Origin: Phenylobacterium sp.
GTDB taxonomy: Bacteria > Pseudomonadota > Alphaproteobacteria > Caulobacterales > Caulobacteraceae
Length of the DNA: 64,000 bases
Direction of reading: 5' to 3'
Assembly: GCF_016124325.1 (NCBI RefSeq)
Contig: NZ_WGNY01000002.1
Location: forward strand, 1 to 64,000
Positions 28,436 through 37,111 of the stretch are shown here, piece after piece (position 1 is the stretch's first letter; every line of letters starts with the position of its first letter). A program made the position numbers and the translations under genes. Below the pieces are notes generated by a model. That model ran no database searches. It saw only the letters and a list, made by a program, of their open reading frames with translations, and was not told the DNA's origin.

Positions 28436-29575
28436 TCAGGCGTCGAGCACCAGTTGCGGAGCTTCCTCGGGCGGCCGGCCCAGCCGGTCGAGCAGATAGT
28501 CCACGTCCTCCCGGGCGACGCTCTGGGGCTGGGTGAGGAAGCGCTGCAGCATCCGCTCCTGGAAGCGCGCCTGGTCGTTGGCGCCGCCGTCGAACTCCAT
28601 GGAGTGGAAGGTGTCCACGGCCGCCCGGAACGCCGGGAACAGCCGCGCCGGCAGGCCGGCCCGCTCGTAGATGGCCCGCAGGCCCAGGGGCCCCGCGTCG
28701 TGGATCATCAACCAGGTGCGATGATGGGGCACGCCGGCCAGTTCGGCCACGCCCCATTCGAAGAACGTCATGTGGCCGTGCGCCAGCGCGCGCAGCAGCA
28801 GCGAGGCGGTGAGCCGGCCCTCGACGTTGAGATGGGTCACCAGACCGCGGACGTCCGCCGCGCGCCCGGCCTGGTCGACGATGTCGACGGTGGCGCGCTC
28901 GGCCGCGCCGGTGGCGATCTCCAGCGCCGCCTCGGCGCTGAGCGCGTGGTGGGTCTCCAGGTGCTGGCGGACCTGGCCGCTCACCAGGGTGATCAGCCGC
29001 TCGGTGATCGAGAGCGGCAGGGCGTTGCGATAGGCCACAGCGGCCAGCACGCGCTCGGAGGCCTCGAACCGCTCGATCACGCGGCCCAGCCCCTTCTCGC
29101 CGAACTCCGCGCCGGGATTGGCGCAGGCCGCGGTGACGGCGCGCTCGCCGCCATGCTCGGCGATGCTGTCGGTGACTTTCGGCGAGAGGGTCGGGCGCTT
29201 GGCGATGGCCACCTGCCGCACCGGGCCGCCCAGGCGGACGATCTCGGCGAGGTCGTCGTCGGTGAAGGCCGGCGAGAACGCCAGCATCGGCAGGCAGATG
29301 CTCTCGACATCGCGCGCCAGGCGCAGGGCCACGTCGCGCGGCACGATCGGCGACGCCTGGAGAGTCTCGGAGATCGCCCCGCGGACCAGCTCGGTCGCAT
29401 CCGCCGCCATCACGCGGAGGATGTCGGCGGCCAGGGCGCGATCCTCGTCGCTGAGCCCCTCGCGCCGCATGTTGCCGCAGAGCTTGCGGGCCGCGAGCGC
29501 GCGTTCGTCCGGCGTGGCGCCTTTCACCAGCGTGCGGATATCGGAATCCGTCAGCGCTGTGCGCGTGGTCGCCAT
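28436..29575 (-). CDS. DUF2336 protein, copy 2
   Basis: 379 aa, all-helical with repeated segments such as DVALRLARDVESICLPMLAFSP, DDLAEIVRLGGPVRQVAIAK and RPTLSPKVTDSIAEHG. The PxxVALRLARD-x-ExxxxPMLxxSP repeat is the core signature of the family. It is divergent, across 167 bases, from the hybrid kinase-like gene that lacks its phospho-accepting His. It differs well from copy 1, so this is not a recent duplication. Confidence 0.85.
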   Translation of the reverse strand: MATTRTALTDSDIRTLVKGATPDERALAARKLCGNMRREGLSDEDRALAADILRVMAADATELVRGAISETLQASPIVPRDVALRLARDVESICLPMLAFSPAFTDDDLAEIVRLGGPVRQVAIAKRPTLSPKVTDSIAEHGGERAVTAACANPGAEFGEKGLGRVIERFEASERVLAAVAYRNALPLSITERLITLVSGQVRQHLETHHALSAEAALEIATGAAERATVDIVDQAGRAADVRGLVTHLNVEGRLTASLLLRALAHGHMTFFEWGVAELAGVPHHRTWLMIHDAGPLGLRAIYERAGLPARLFPAFRAAVDTFHSMEFDGGANDQARFQERMLQRFLTQPQSVAREDVDYLLDRLGRPPEEAPQLVLDA

Positions 29576-29742
29576 GCCCTGGAAGCCCCTCCCGAATTAC
29601 GCCCCAAATCGCACGAATCGAGAGTGGGCGGTGAAGCTTAACGAGGCGTTGCCGGGGAATCTCGGGATTAAGGATTTCACGTAACGCCGCGCGAACGGCT
29701 GGAGCCCTACGACGGGCGTTCCAAGCTTCGCAGGATCCGGCC

Positions 29743-31500
29743 GTGCGCCTCACGACAGCCTCCGAAAGCCCCGCCGGGCCGGGCCTCGGCCAGGAGGGCA
29801 TGAAAGCCCAGGCGGCGCTGCTTCCCTATGCATTGCTGGCGTTTGGCGTCTGCCTGCCGATCTTCGTCTGGGTCGCGAGCCATGCCGCGAACGCCGCCTG
29901 GATGAGCGCGTCGTTCGCGGTGTTCGCGCTCGGCTGGGGCGCCTTCTACGCCGTGGTCGGCTGGCTGAAGACGCCCGATGCGGCGAATGCCCGCAGGCGC
30001 GCGCGCGTGCAGATCCTGGGCGGCCTGATCTGGGCGGCCGCCATCGCCCAACTCACCCTCTTCGCCGAGGGGGCGGGTCCCGCCCGCGACACCCTCGAAC
30101 TGCTGGCCCTGGGCGCGGCCATCGTCTGCGTCGTCTTCACCGCGCCCTGGCTGCCGAGCCTGCTGATCGTGGCGCCGGCGGCGCTGGCCGCCCCGCTGGC
30201 GGCCTTCGCGTTCCGGGATCACGCGCCCCCTCTGGGGCCGGCCGCCATCGCCGCGGCCGCCCTGGCCCTCGCCCTGGCGCTGCTGGTCAACACGATCCTG
30301 CGCGGTCAGTTCGCCCTGGCCGCCGAACGCGAGACGCTGATCGCCGAACGCGCCGAACAGGCCGAGGCCGCCCGCCGGCTGGCCCGTTCGAAGTCCGACC
30401 TCGTCTCCACCCTCTCCGACGAGATCCGCAACGGCCTCGCCAGCGTGGCCCATCTCCTCGGCTCGGCCGCCGGCCGCAGCCGCGCCGCCCCCTCGCGCCA
30501 GCAGATCGCCGCCGCCCTCGACGCCGTGAACGACCTGCTGAACGTGCTGGAGACCACGGTCGACGCCGAGAACGCCGAGGCCGGCCGCCTGACCGTCGAG
30601 GCCCGCCCGATCGACCTCGCCGCCCTGGCCGTGGACCTGGTCGCCGCCCATCGCGCGGCGGCGGCCGCCAAGGGGCTGGAACTGTCGCTCCACATCGAGC
30701 CGGACCTCGCCGACGCGCGAGGGGCCGCGGCAGCCGATCCCGCCCGCGCCCGCCAGGTGCTCTCCGCGCTCATCGGCAACGCCGTGAAGTTCACGCTGCG
30801 CGGTCGGATCGAGGTGCGGCTGAGCCGCCCGTCGGCGGGCCGGATCTCGGTGGCCGTGGCCGACACCGGGCCAGGGCTCGACGACGACGAGGTCGCCCGG
30901 GCGCTGCAGCCGTTCCGGCGCGTGACGCGCACCAGCGCCGGCAGCCCCGGCGCGGGCCTGGGACTGCCGCTGGCCGCCCAGCTGGCCCGGCTGATGGACG
31001 GCGAACTCCGCATCGAGAGCGCGCGCGGGATCGGGAGCTGCTTCACCCTCGACCTGCCGTTCGACGCCACGGCGACCCCGGCCCAGGCGCCCGCCGCCCC
31101 GGCGCTGACCGCGCCCGACGCTCGGCGACTGAGGATCCTGGCGCTCGAACCCGAAGCCCTGCCGGCGGCGATGCTGCGCGCCAGCCTCGAGCAGCTGGGC
31201 CATCAGGTGGTGCACGCCGCCGACGCCAGCCGCGCCGTGGAGCTCGCGCGTGTCTGCGACCTCGACCTCGTGGTCGCCGCCGATCCCGCCGCCGTCGCGG
31301 GCCTGCGCGCCCTGCCCGGCGCGGCGGCCCGAACGCCCATCATCGCCCTGGCCGACGGCGAGGCCGAGGAGGCCGAGGCCGCCTTGACGTCCGGGGCCGA
31401 CGCCCTGCTCCGCCGGCCGGCGACCGCGCCGGCGGTGGCGCGCGCCATCGCCGAGGCCATGGCCCCCTCGGCGCCCGCCAACGACCGGGCGGTAGCCTAG
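29743..31500 (+). CDS. membrane hybrid histidine kinase-like protein with degenerate H-box and receiver
   Basis: 585 aa. Six or so hydrophobic helices span residues 25-187, followed by a coiled-coil linker (188-215). The dimerisation segment reads LVSTLSDEIRNGLASV, where kinases have SHEIRTPL: Asp226 stands at the place of the phospho-accepting His and Gly replaces Pro. The ATPase domain looks intact (N-box with Asn346, DTGPG at 374-378, GAGLGL at 403-408). The C-terminal receiver-like domain keeps a possible phospho-Asp (514), but its acidic pair is E-P, its Thr is Ala and its Lys is Arg558. It may therefore act as a pseudokinase, as DivL does with Tyr. Start GTG 29743; an ATG at 29800 is an alternative. 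Confidence 0.85.
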   Translation: MRLTTASESPAGPGLGQEGMKAQAALLPYALLAFGVCLPIFVWVASHAANAAWMSASFAVFALGWGAFYAVVGWLKTPDAANARRRARVQILGGLIWAAAIAQLTLFAEGAGPARDTLELLALGAAIVCVVFTAPWLPSLLIVAPAALAAPLAAFAFRDHAPPLGPAAIAAAALALALALLVNTILRGQFALAAERETLIAERAEQAEAARRLARSKSDLVSTLSDEIRNGLASVAHLLGSAAGRSRAAPSRQQIAAALDAVNDLLNVLETTVDAENAEAGRLTVEARPIDLAALAVDLVAAHRAAAAAKGLELSLHIEPDLADARGAAAADPARARQVLSALIGNAVKFTLRGRIEVRLSRPSAGRISVAVADTGPGLDDDEVARALQPFRRVTRTSAGSPGAGLGLPLAAQLARLMDGELRIESARGIGSCFTLDLPFDATATPAQAPAAPALTAPDARRLRILALEPEALPAAMLRASLEQLGHQVVHAADASRAVELARVCDLDLVVAADPAAVAGLRALPGAAARTPIIALADGEAEEAEAALTSGADALLRRPATAPAVARAIAEAMAPSAPANDRAVA

Positions 31501-31544
31501 GCCCGCCGTTCTGTGGCAAGGGACCCTCAAAAGGGAGGGTACGC

Positions 31545-32741
31545 GTGCTGCTCAAGGGTCTGAAGGTCGTCGACTTCACCGCCTACATCGCCGGCCCCGG
31601 CGCGGCCGCCATCCTGGGCGACTGGGGCGCTGAGGTGATCAAGGTGGAGCGCCCCGGCGGCGACAACATGCGCCACGTGTTCGCCGACCTGAAGAACGAC
31701 CTCGGGGCCAACCCGACGTTCGAGCTCGACAACCGTGGCAAGCGGGGCGTGGTCCTGGACATCACCAAGCCCGCCGGCCGCGACGCCCTGGCCAAGCTCG
31801 CCGAGACCGCGGACGTCTTCCTGACCAACACCCGCCCGGCGTCGCTCAAGAAGTACGGCCTGGACGAACCCACGCTGCGCAAGATCAACCCCCGGCTCGT
31901 CTACGCGGTGATCACCGGCTATGGGCTGGAAGGTCCCGACGCCCACCTGCCCGGCTTCGACGTCACCGCCTTCTGGGCGCGCTCGGGCATCGGCTACATG
32001 ACCGCGCCCAAGGGCGCCGAGCCGTTCATGCGCACCTCGGGCATGGGCGACCACTCGACGTCGCTGGCCACTGTGTCGGCGATCCTGGCCGCCCTCTACG
32101 AGCGGGAGAAGACCGGCAAGGGCCGGCTGGTGCAGACGTCGCTGCTGGCCACCGGCGTCTACCTCTGGGGCTCGGACCTGGCGGTGCAGCTCAAGTTCGG
32201 CCGCGTCGCCTCGGTGCGCCCGCGCGACAACCCGATCAACGCGCTGGCCAACCACTTCAAGAGCGCCGACGACCACTGGTTCGTGCACAATCCGCGCGGC
32301 GGCTCCGGCGGCTGGGAGGCGTTCCTGAAGGTGGCCGGGCGGCCCGACCTGATCACCGACGAGCGGTTCGCCAGCGGCAAGGCCCGCCGCGCCAACGCCC
32401 GCGAACTGGCGGCCGAGCTCGACGCCGCCTTCGCCGCCATGCCGATGGCCGAGATCGCGCGGCGGCTCGACGAAGCCGACCTCGTCTGGGCCCCGATGCA
32501 GACGCCCGCCGAGGTGGACAAGGACCCGCAGATCGCCGCCGCCGGCGCCTTCGTCGCGGTGGAGGACGGCCAGGGCGGCACCTACCGCTCGCCCGCCGCG
32601 CCGGCCCGCTTCCCCGGAGCCGACGCCGAGGTGCGGCCGCGCGCCCCGCGCCTGGGCGAACACACCCGCGAAGTGCTCCTGGAGATGGGCTACAGCGAGG
32701 CCGACGTCGAATCGATGTTCTCGGACGGCGCGGCCGCCTAG
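31545..32741 (+). CDS. family III CoA-transferase (CaiB/BaiF type)
   Basis: 398 aa. The conserved catalytic Asp is Asp169 in SGMGDHSTS, matching Asp169 of formyl-CoA transferase. The N-terminal LKVVDFTAYIAGPGAAAILGD and ADVIKVE-like GAEVIKVERPGGD are standard. These enzymes move CoA between carboxylic acids. The GTG start has a strong AAGGGAGGG RBS. The substrate pair is unknown; the gene has no acyl-CoA partner next to it. Confidence 0.9.
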   Translation: MLLKGLKVVDFTAYIAGPGAAAILGDWGAEVIKVERPGGDNMRHVFADLKNDLGANPTFELDNRGKRGVVLDITKPAGRDALAKLAETADVFLTNTRPASLKKYGLDEPTLRKINPRLVYAVITGYGLEGPDAHLPGFDVTAFWARSGIGYMTAPKGAEPFMRTSGMGDHSTSLATVSAILAALYEREKTGKGRLVQTSLLATGVYLWGSDLAVQLKFGRVASVRPRDNPINALANHFKSADDHWFVHNPRGGSGGWEAFLKVAGRPDLITDERFASGKARRANARELAAELDAAFAAMPMAEIARRLDEADLVWAPMQTPAEVDKDPQIAAAGAFVAVEDGQGGTYRSPAAPARFPGADAEVRPRAPRLGEHTREVLLEMGYSEADVESMFSDGAAA

Positions 32742-32809
32742 CGGGAATCGCGGACGCCGCCTTGATCTCGATCAAGGCCGAGGTTTGCGAACCCGCCAGA
32801 GAAGGCGAG

Positions 32810-34219
32810 ATGCAGATTGTCAGGCCCCTGGCGGCCGCGTTGCTGCGCGACGGGGTCCTGAGGCGTGGGCGCTCGCCAGCCGGCGAGCCGGTGGCCCGCG
32901 TCGGAATCGCCGTGGCGTGCGTCGCCGCCGGCGCCCTGCTCGCTTCGGCCTCGGCTCCGTGGCTGGACGGCGCGCACTTCATCATCCTGCTGCCGGCGGT
33001 GGGCGCCGCGACCCTGCTTTCCGGGCCCCTGCCCGGCCTGCTGGCGGTCGTCCTCGCGGCCGGCGCGGCGCATCTCTACGGCGGCGACCTCCAGGCCAGG
33101 ACGAACTCCGGCCTGGCCATGTTCGCGGTCATCGCGCTCTGGGACGTGGCGCTGATCTCGGCCCTTCTGGCCGCGGCCCAGCGTTCACAGGCCGCGCTGG
33201 CGCGCGTCGAGGTCCTCAACAGCGATCTCCAGGCCAGCGAGGCCCGTTTCCGCGATCTGCTCGAGGCGGCGCCGGACGCGATCGTGATCAGCGACAGCGC
33301 CGAGCGCATCGTGCTGGTGAACGCCGAGGCCGAGCGGCTGTTCGGTTACGACCGCAGCGATTTGCTCGGGCGAACCGTGGACATGCTGATGCCCGAGCGG
33401 TTCCGCGATCATCACCAGGGTCGCATCACCGTCTTCGCCGCCAAGGGCGGGCGCCGGCGGATGGGCGACGGCGAGGCGATGCATGGCCTGCGCCGCGACG
33501 GGTCGGAGTTCCCCATCGAGACCAATCTCAGCCGTCTTCCAGGCAGTTCCGAGGGCCTGGTCTGCGCCGTGGTCCGCGACCTGACGATCCGCCGCGAGCA
33601 TCAGGCCACCCAGTCGCTGCTGATCCGCGAACTGAATCACCGGGTGAAGAACACCCTGGCCAGCGTGCAGTCGATCGTCGCCCAGACGCTGCGCACCGCC
33701 GCCACCCCGGGGGCGTTCAACGAGGCGCTGACCGCACGGATCATGGCGCTGTCGCAGAGCCACGACGTCCTGACCCGAAACGACTGGTCCGGCGCCCACA
33801 TCGCCGACATCGTCGCCGAGCAGCTCAAGCCCTACGAGCGCGATGGCGACGTCGCGTTCCGGCTGTCGGGGCCCGACATCCAGCTCCGGCCCAACCGCGC
33901 CGTGGCCCTGGGCATGGCGGTCGGCGAGCTTTGCACCAACGCGGGGAAGTTCGGGGCCCTGTCGGCGGCCGGCGGCTCGGTGGAGGTCGTCTGGGACCGT
34001 CACGAGAAGGACGGCGTCCCGCAGCTCCGTCTGGTCTGGACCGAGCGCGGCGGGCCGCCGGTCCAGCCGGCCAGGCGGCGCGGTTTCGGCGCCCGGATGA
34101 TCACCCGCAGCCTGTCCACTGGCCTGCACGGGGCGGCGCGGATCGCGTTCGACCCGGCGGGCGTGGTCTGCGAGATGGAGTTCCCGCTCCTGGAGAGCGA
34201 AGCGCGGCCCGCGGGTTAG
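32810..34219 (+). CDS. membrane sensor histidine kinase, DUF4118-PAS-HWE type
   Basis: 469 aa. Four hydrophobic helices (about residues 32-122), with HFIILLPAVGAATLLSGPLPG, match the KdpD-like DUF4118 sensor. A PAS domain follows (about 145-260: LLEAAPDAIVISDSAERIV, LFGYDRSDLLGR). The kinase core is HWE/HisKA2: ELNHRVKNTLASVQSI with His277, MAVGELCTNAGKFGAL as N-box, and VWTERGGPPV with the W-x-E signature. No receiver partner is adjacent. ATG 32810 is preferred to a TTG at 32762. Confidence 0.9.
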   Translation: MQIVRPLAAALLRDGVLRRGRSPAGEPVARVGIAVACVAAGALLASASAPWLDGAHFIILLPAVGAATLLSGPLPGLLAVVLAAGAAHLYGGDLQARTNSGLAMFAVIALWDVALISALLAAAQRSQAALARVEVLNSDLQASEARFRDLLEAAPDAIVISDSAERIVLVNAEAERLFGYDRSDLLGRTVDMLMPERFRDHHQGRITVFAAKGGRRRMGDGEAMHGLRRDGSEFPIETNLSRLPGSSEGLVCAVVRDLTIRREHQATQSLLIRELNHRVKNTLASVQSIVAQTLRTAATPGAFNEALTARIMALSQSHDVLTRNDWSGAHIADIVAEQLKPYERDGDVAFRLSGPDIQLRPNRAVALGMAVGELCTNAGKFGALSAAGGSVEVVWDRHEKDGVPQLRLVWTERGGPPVQPARRRGFGARMITRSLSTGLHGAARIAFDPAGVVCEMEFPLLESEARPAG

Positions 34220-34262
34220 GCTCGCACGCCGTCGAGCCCGCTGGTCGGCGGCGGCGGCGCGC

Positions 34263-34682
34263 TCAGAAGCGGCCGGGATTGTAGCCGTCGGGCGCGCGGC
34301 CGTGCACGCCGGTGCTCAGCCATTCGGCCTCGGCGGCCTTGTGGACGAACTGCTCGGCCACCAGCCAGGCCTTGACCGGCCGCAGGGTCGCGAGACAACC
34401 GCCCAGCAGGGCCGGCATCACCACCGCGAACTGGGCCCAGATCGGGGGCTGAAACGAGGCGGCCCAGATCGCCCAGAGGGCGACCACAACGATCCCCACG
34501 CCGCTCATGACGAAGAAGGCGGGCCCGTCGGCCGGTTCGGCGAAGGCGAGGTCGAGGCCGCACGCCTCGCAGCGGTCGGAGAGCTTGAGGAACCCCTTGA
34601 ACAGGTGGCCCTCGCCGCACCGCGGGCAACGGCAGCGGAGGCCCACGCTGATGGAGGAGAGTTTGCCGGCCTGGCTGGTCAT
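34263..34682 (-). CDS. DUF983 family membrane protein with zinc-ribbon-like cysteines
   Basis: 139 aa. Two CxxC pairs, CPRCGEG and CEACGLD, at residues about 20-45 should bind a metal. Two hydrophobic helices follow (about 55-110: FFVMSGVGIVVVALWAIWAASF and AQFAVVMPALLGGCLATL). This matches DUF983, which is often near cytochrome oxidase assembly genes, though none is here. It is divergent from the MocR-type regulator with an operator between them, so it may be its target. Confidence 0.85.
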   Translation of the reverse strand: MTSQAGKLSSISVGLRCRCPRCGEGHLFKGFLKLSDRCEACGLDLAFAEPADGPAFFVMSGVGIVVVALWAIWAASFQPPIWAQFAVVMPALLGGCLATLRPVKAWLVAEQFVHKAAEAEWLSTGVHGRAPDGYNPGRF

Positions 34683-34696
34683 GGCGTCGACCTTTC

Positions 34697-34740
34697 CATA
34701 CAATCTGCAATGTATGCATACATTGCTTCACTAATGTATG
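34697..34740. promoter_or_regulatory. probable MocR operator: 20-base perfect palindrome with flanking half-sites
   Basis: GCAATGTATGCATACATTGC at 34707-34726 is a perfect palindrome in AT-richer DNA than its surroundings. Further copies of the half-site lie at 34733-34740 (AATGTATG) and, inverted, at 34697-34703 (CATACAA). The cluster fills the gap between the divergent DUF983 and MocR genes. GntR/MocR regulators bind such repeated half-sites and usually control their own gene and the divergent one. Confidence 0.7.
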
Positions 34741-34770
34741 GATTCATCGACGAAACGCAAGGATTTCGTG

Positions 34771-36144
34771 ATGTCGCTGAACGTCGGATGGCTGGACCGG
34801 GTGGGCGCGAGCGGCGGCCCAATCTACCTGGCGATCGTCGAGGCCCTGGCCCAGGCGATCCGGTCGGGCGATCTGCAGCCCGGCGACCGGCTGCCGCCCC
34901 AGCGCCAGGTCGCCGCGCGGCTGGGCGTCGACCTCACCACCGTCACCCGGGCCTACTCCACGGCGCGCCAGCGCGGCCTGGCGGACGGGACGGTCGGCCG
35001 CGGCACCTTCGTCCGCGCGCCCGCCGAAGACGCCGACGAGGCGGGGCTGGTCGACCTCACCATGAACCTGCCGCCGCCGCCCCACGGCCTGGCGCTCGGG
35101 CGACTGCTCGCGGCCACCAGCGCCGACATCCTGGCCCACGCCGATCCCGCCATCCTCATGGGCTATCACCCGGGGTTCGGCGCGGCCGGCCAGAGAGCGG
35201 CGGGCGCGCACTGGCTTTCGCCCGCTCTCGGCGAGGTCGAGCCGGATCGGGTGCTGGTGGCGCCGGGGGCGCAGGCGGCGTTGGCCGCCGTCCTGTCGAT
35301 GTTGCGCCGCCGGGGCGACGCGCTGGTCGTCGAGCCCCTGACCTATCCCGGCGCGATCGGGCTGGCCCACCATCTGGGGCTGCGGCTGGTCCCCTGCCCG
35401 ACCGACGACGCCGGTTTCGTCCCGGACGCCCTGGCGGAGATCTGCGCGCGCGAGCGGCCCGCCGCGATCTATCTGGTCCCCACCCTGCAGAACCCGACCA
35501 CCACGACCACGACCCCGGCCCGCCGCCGCGAGATCGCCCGCATCGCGACGGCCGAGGAGGCCTGGATCGTCGAGGACGACCCCTATGCCCGCCTTCTCGA
35601 GACGCCGCTTCCTGCGCTCGCCGCGCTGGCGCCCGAGCGGACCTTCCACGTGGCGACGCTGGCCAAGACCCTGAGCCCCGGCCTGCGCGTCGCCTACCTG
35701 GTCTGCCCGCCCGGCTGGGCCGATCGCACGACCGACGCCCTGCGCGCCGTCGCCCTGATGCCCGCGCCGCTGATGGTCGCCGTCGCCACCCGCTGGATGC
35801 AGGACGGGACGGCCGAGGCGGTGCTCGCCGGGGTCCGGGCCGAGGCCATCGCCCGCCGCGAGATCGCCTCGCGCCGGCTGCCGGGCGCTGTGGGCGCGCC
35901 GCAGAGCCTGCACGTCTGGCTGCCGCTGGCCGACGAGGCCGCCTCCGAGCGGCTGCGCGCCGAGGGCCAGGCGCGGGGCCTGGCGCTGGTGACCTCTGAA
36001 GCGTTCCGCGCGGGGCCCGGCGGCGGCGCGGGCGCCCGCCTCTCGCTCGGCGGACCCGCGCGTCGCGCGTCGCTGGAACGTGCGCTGGGGGCGCTGGCCG
36101 CGCTGGTCGCCGAAGCGCCGCCCTCGCGGTCGGCGGTCGTCTGA
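34771..36144 (+). CDS. MocR-type regulator: GntR DNA-binding domain fused to aminotransferase-like domain
   Basis: 457 aa. Residues 15-82 form a GntR winged helix: IYLAIVEALAQAIRSGDLQPG, then RLPPQRQVAARLGVDLTTVTRAY. The rest is a fold type I aminotransferase domain with the PLP-binding Lys299 in VATLAKTLSPGLRVAY, Asn241 in LQNPT and Asp in VEDDPYARL. MocR proteins use PLP or an amino-acid adduct as effector rather than catalyse transamination. ATG 34771 has AAGGA seven bases upstream; an in-frame ATG at 34738 lies inside an operator half-site and has no RBS. Confidence 0.9.
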   Translation: MSLNVGWLDRVGASGGPIYLAIVEALAQAIRSGDLQPGDRLPPQRQVAARLGVDLTTVTRAYSTARQRGLADGTVGRGTFVRAPAEDADEAGLVDLTMNLPPPPHGLALGRLLAATSADILAHADPAILMGYHPGFGAAGQRAAGAHWLSPALGEVEPDRVLVAPGAQAALAAVLSMLRRRGDALVVEPLTYPGAIGLAHHLGLRLVPCPTDDAGFVPDALAEICARERPAAIYLVPTLQNPTTTTTTPARRREIARIATAEEAWIVEDDPYARLLETPLPALAALAPERTFHVATLAKTLSPGLRVAYLVCPPGWADRTTDALRAVALMPAPLMVAVATRWMQDGTAEAVLAGVRAEAIARREIASRRLPGAVGAPQSLHVWLPLADEAASERLRAEGQARGLALVTSEAFRAGPGGGAGARLSLGGPARRASLERALGALAALVAEAPPSRSAVV

Positions 36145-36150
36145 AGCGAC

Positions 36151-36996
36151 CTAGCTCTCGCGGCTGTCCGAGAAGAGCTTCAGCATCTCGCTGGTGAACA
36201 GCGAGCCCGCCAGCCGGCTGCCCACGCCCAGCTGGTCGGCCGGTTGCGAGCCTTGCAGGATCATGGCCACCAGGGCGTCCTGCTGGCGCGCCCGGGCGCT
36301 CTGGCGCGTCGAGGCGTACTGGATGAACCCGCCGTCCTGGGGCTCGGGCGCGGAGGCGGGCGCGACGCCGTCCTGGGCGCCGGCGGTGCGCGTGAGATTG
36401 GCGTAGACCTCGCCAACGGTCGCCGCCCGCCCCTGGCGGTAGAAGATCGAGCGGTTGGCCTGGGCCGCGTCGGGGAACAGGGCCGCGGCGGAGGCTTCGG
36501 GCCTGGTCTGGACCGCCTCGATCAGCCGGGCCGAGCCCTTGGGGCCCAGGAAGTGGGCGGCGTAGAGTTCGCCTGCGGTGGGCGTGCGGCCCGTGCGGCC
36601 CTTCAGATAGGCGGCGTGATCCGAGGCCAGCTCGCCGGCCATGAGCGAGGCGGCGTGCGGGTCCATGCGCAGGTCCATGACCGCGCGCCGGGCCTCCGAG
36701 CCCGCCACGTGATAGCGGCCGTCCGCGCCCCTGGAGATCAGGTCGGCGTAGCGGGCGTAGCCGTACTTCGATCCGTGCTGCTTGAGGGTCGACAGCCAGG
36801 TCTGCTCGACGAACTGGAAGAGGCCGGCCGCCGACGAGCTGGAGGCCTTGGCGTGCGGATTCATCCCGCTTTCGCGCCCGGCGGTCTTCATCAGGAACCC
36901 GAAATCCACGCCCGTCGCCTTGGACGCGCGCTGGATGGCGGCTTCGACGATGCCTCTGATGCCTTCCACGGCCATGCCCATGGAGTCGTCGATCAT
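36151..36996 (-). CDS. lytic transglycosylase (SLT domain)
   Basis: 281 aa. The catalytic Glu42 lies in MKTAGRESGMNPHAKASSSSAAGLFQFVEQTW, read in pieces as GRESGMNP and AGLFQFVEQTW, the SLT signature. It cleaves peptidoglycan between MurNAc and GlcNAc. GELYAAHFLGPKGSARLI resembles muramidases tied to flagellum, pilus or secretion assembly. No signal peptide is visible, so export would need another route or a partner. A TTG at 37044 would add 16 residues without adding a signal. Confidence 0.85.
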   Translation of the reverse strand: MIDDSMGMAVEGIRGIVEAAIQRASKATGVDFGFLMKTAGRESGMNPHAKASSSSAAGLFQFVEQTWLSTLKQHGSKYGYARYADLISRGADGRYHVAGSEARRAVMDLRMDPHAASLMAGELASDHAAYLKGRTGRTPTAGELYAAHFLGPKGSARLIEAVQTRPEASAAALFPDAAQANRSIFYRQGRAATVGEVYANLTRTAGAQDGVAPASAPEPQDGGFIQYASTRQSARARQQDALVAMILQGSQPADQLGVGSRLAGSLFTSEMLKLFSDSRES

Positions 36997-37045
36997 GGTT
37001 AATGCGCCGCTAAGCCCCGGGCGTTCGTTGGGGCGATCGTTCAAC

Positions 37046-37082
37046 TACGTGTGTAATTTACACGAAAGAGTACGTGTGTAAT
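37046..37082. promoter_or_regulatory. repeated and inverted sequence between transglycosylase and TonB genes
   Basis: The 12-mer TACGTGTGTAAT occurs at 37046-37057 and 37071-37082. GTGTAATTTACAC at 37051-37063 is an inverted repeat around a central T. The stretch is AT-rich against its surroundings and lies in a divergent promoter region, so it is likely a repressor or activator site. Confidence 0.55.
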
Positions 37083-37111
37083 ATCTTCTTCCGCAAAGGA
37101 AGGAGCCGCCC

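Noticed and set aside
27510..29801. A 763-codon minus-strand frame over the NUDIX and second DUF2336 genes
   Set aside because: Composition is Arg/Gly-rich in shadow of two real genes in another frame; no family motif is seen.
36999..37013. CtrA-like box TTAA-N7-CTAA
   Set aside because: One mismatch from the consensus and next to the start codon; such matches arise by chance, so it is not listed as a site.
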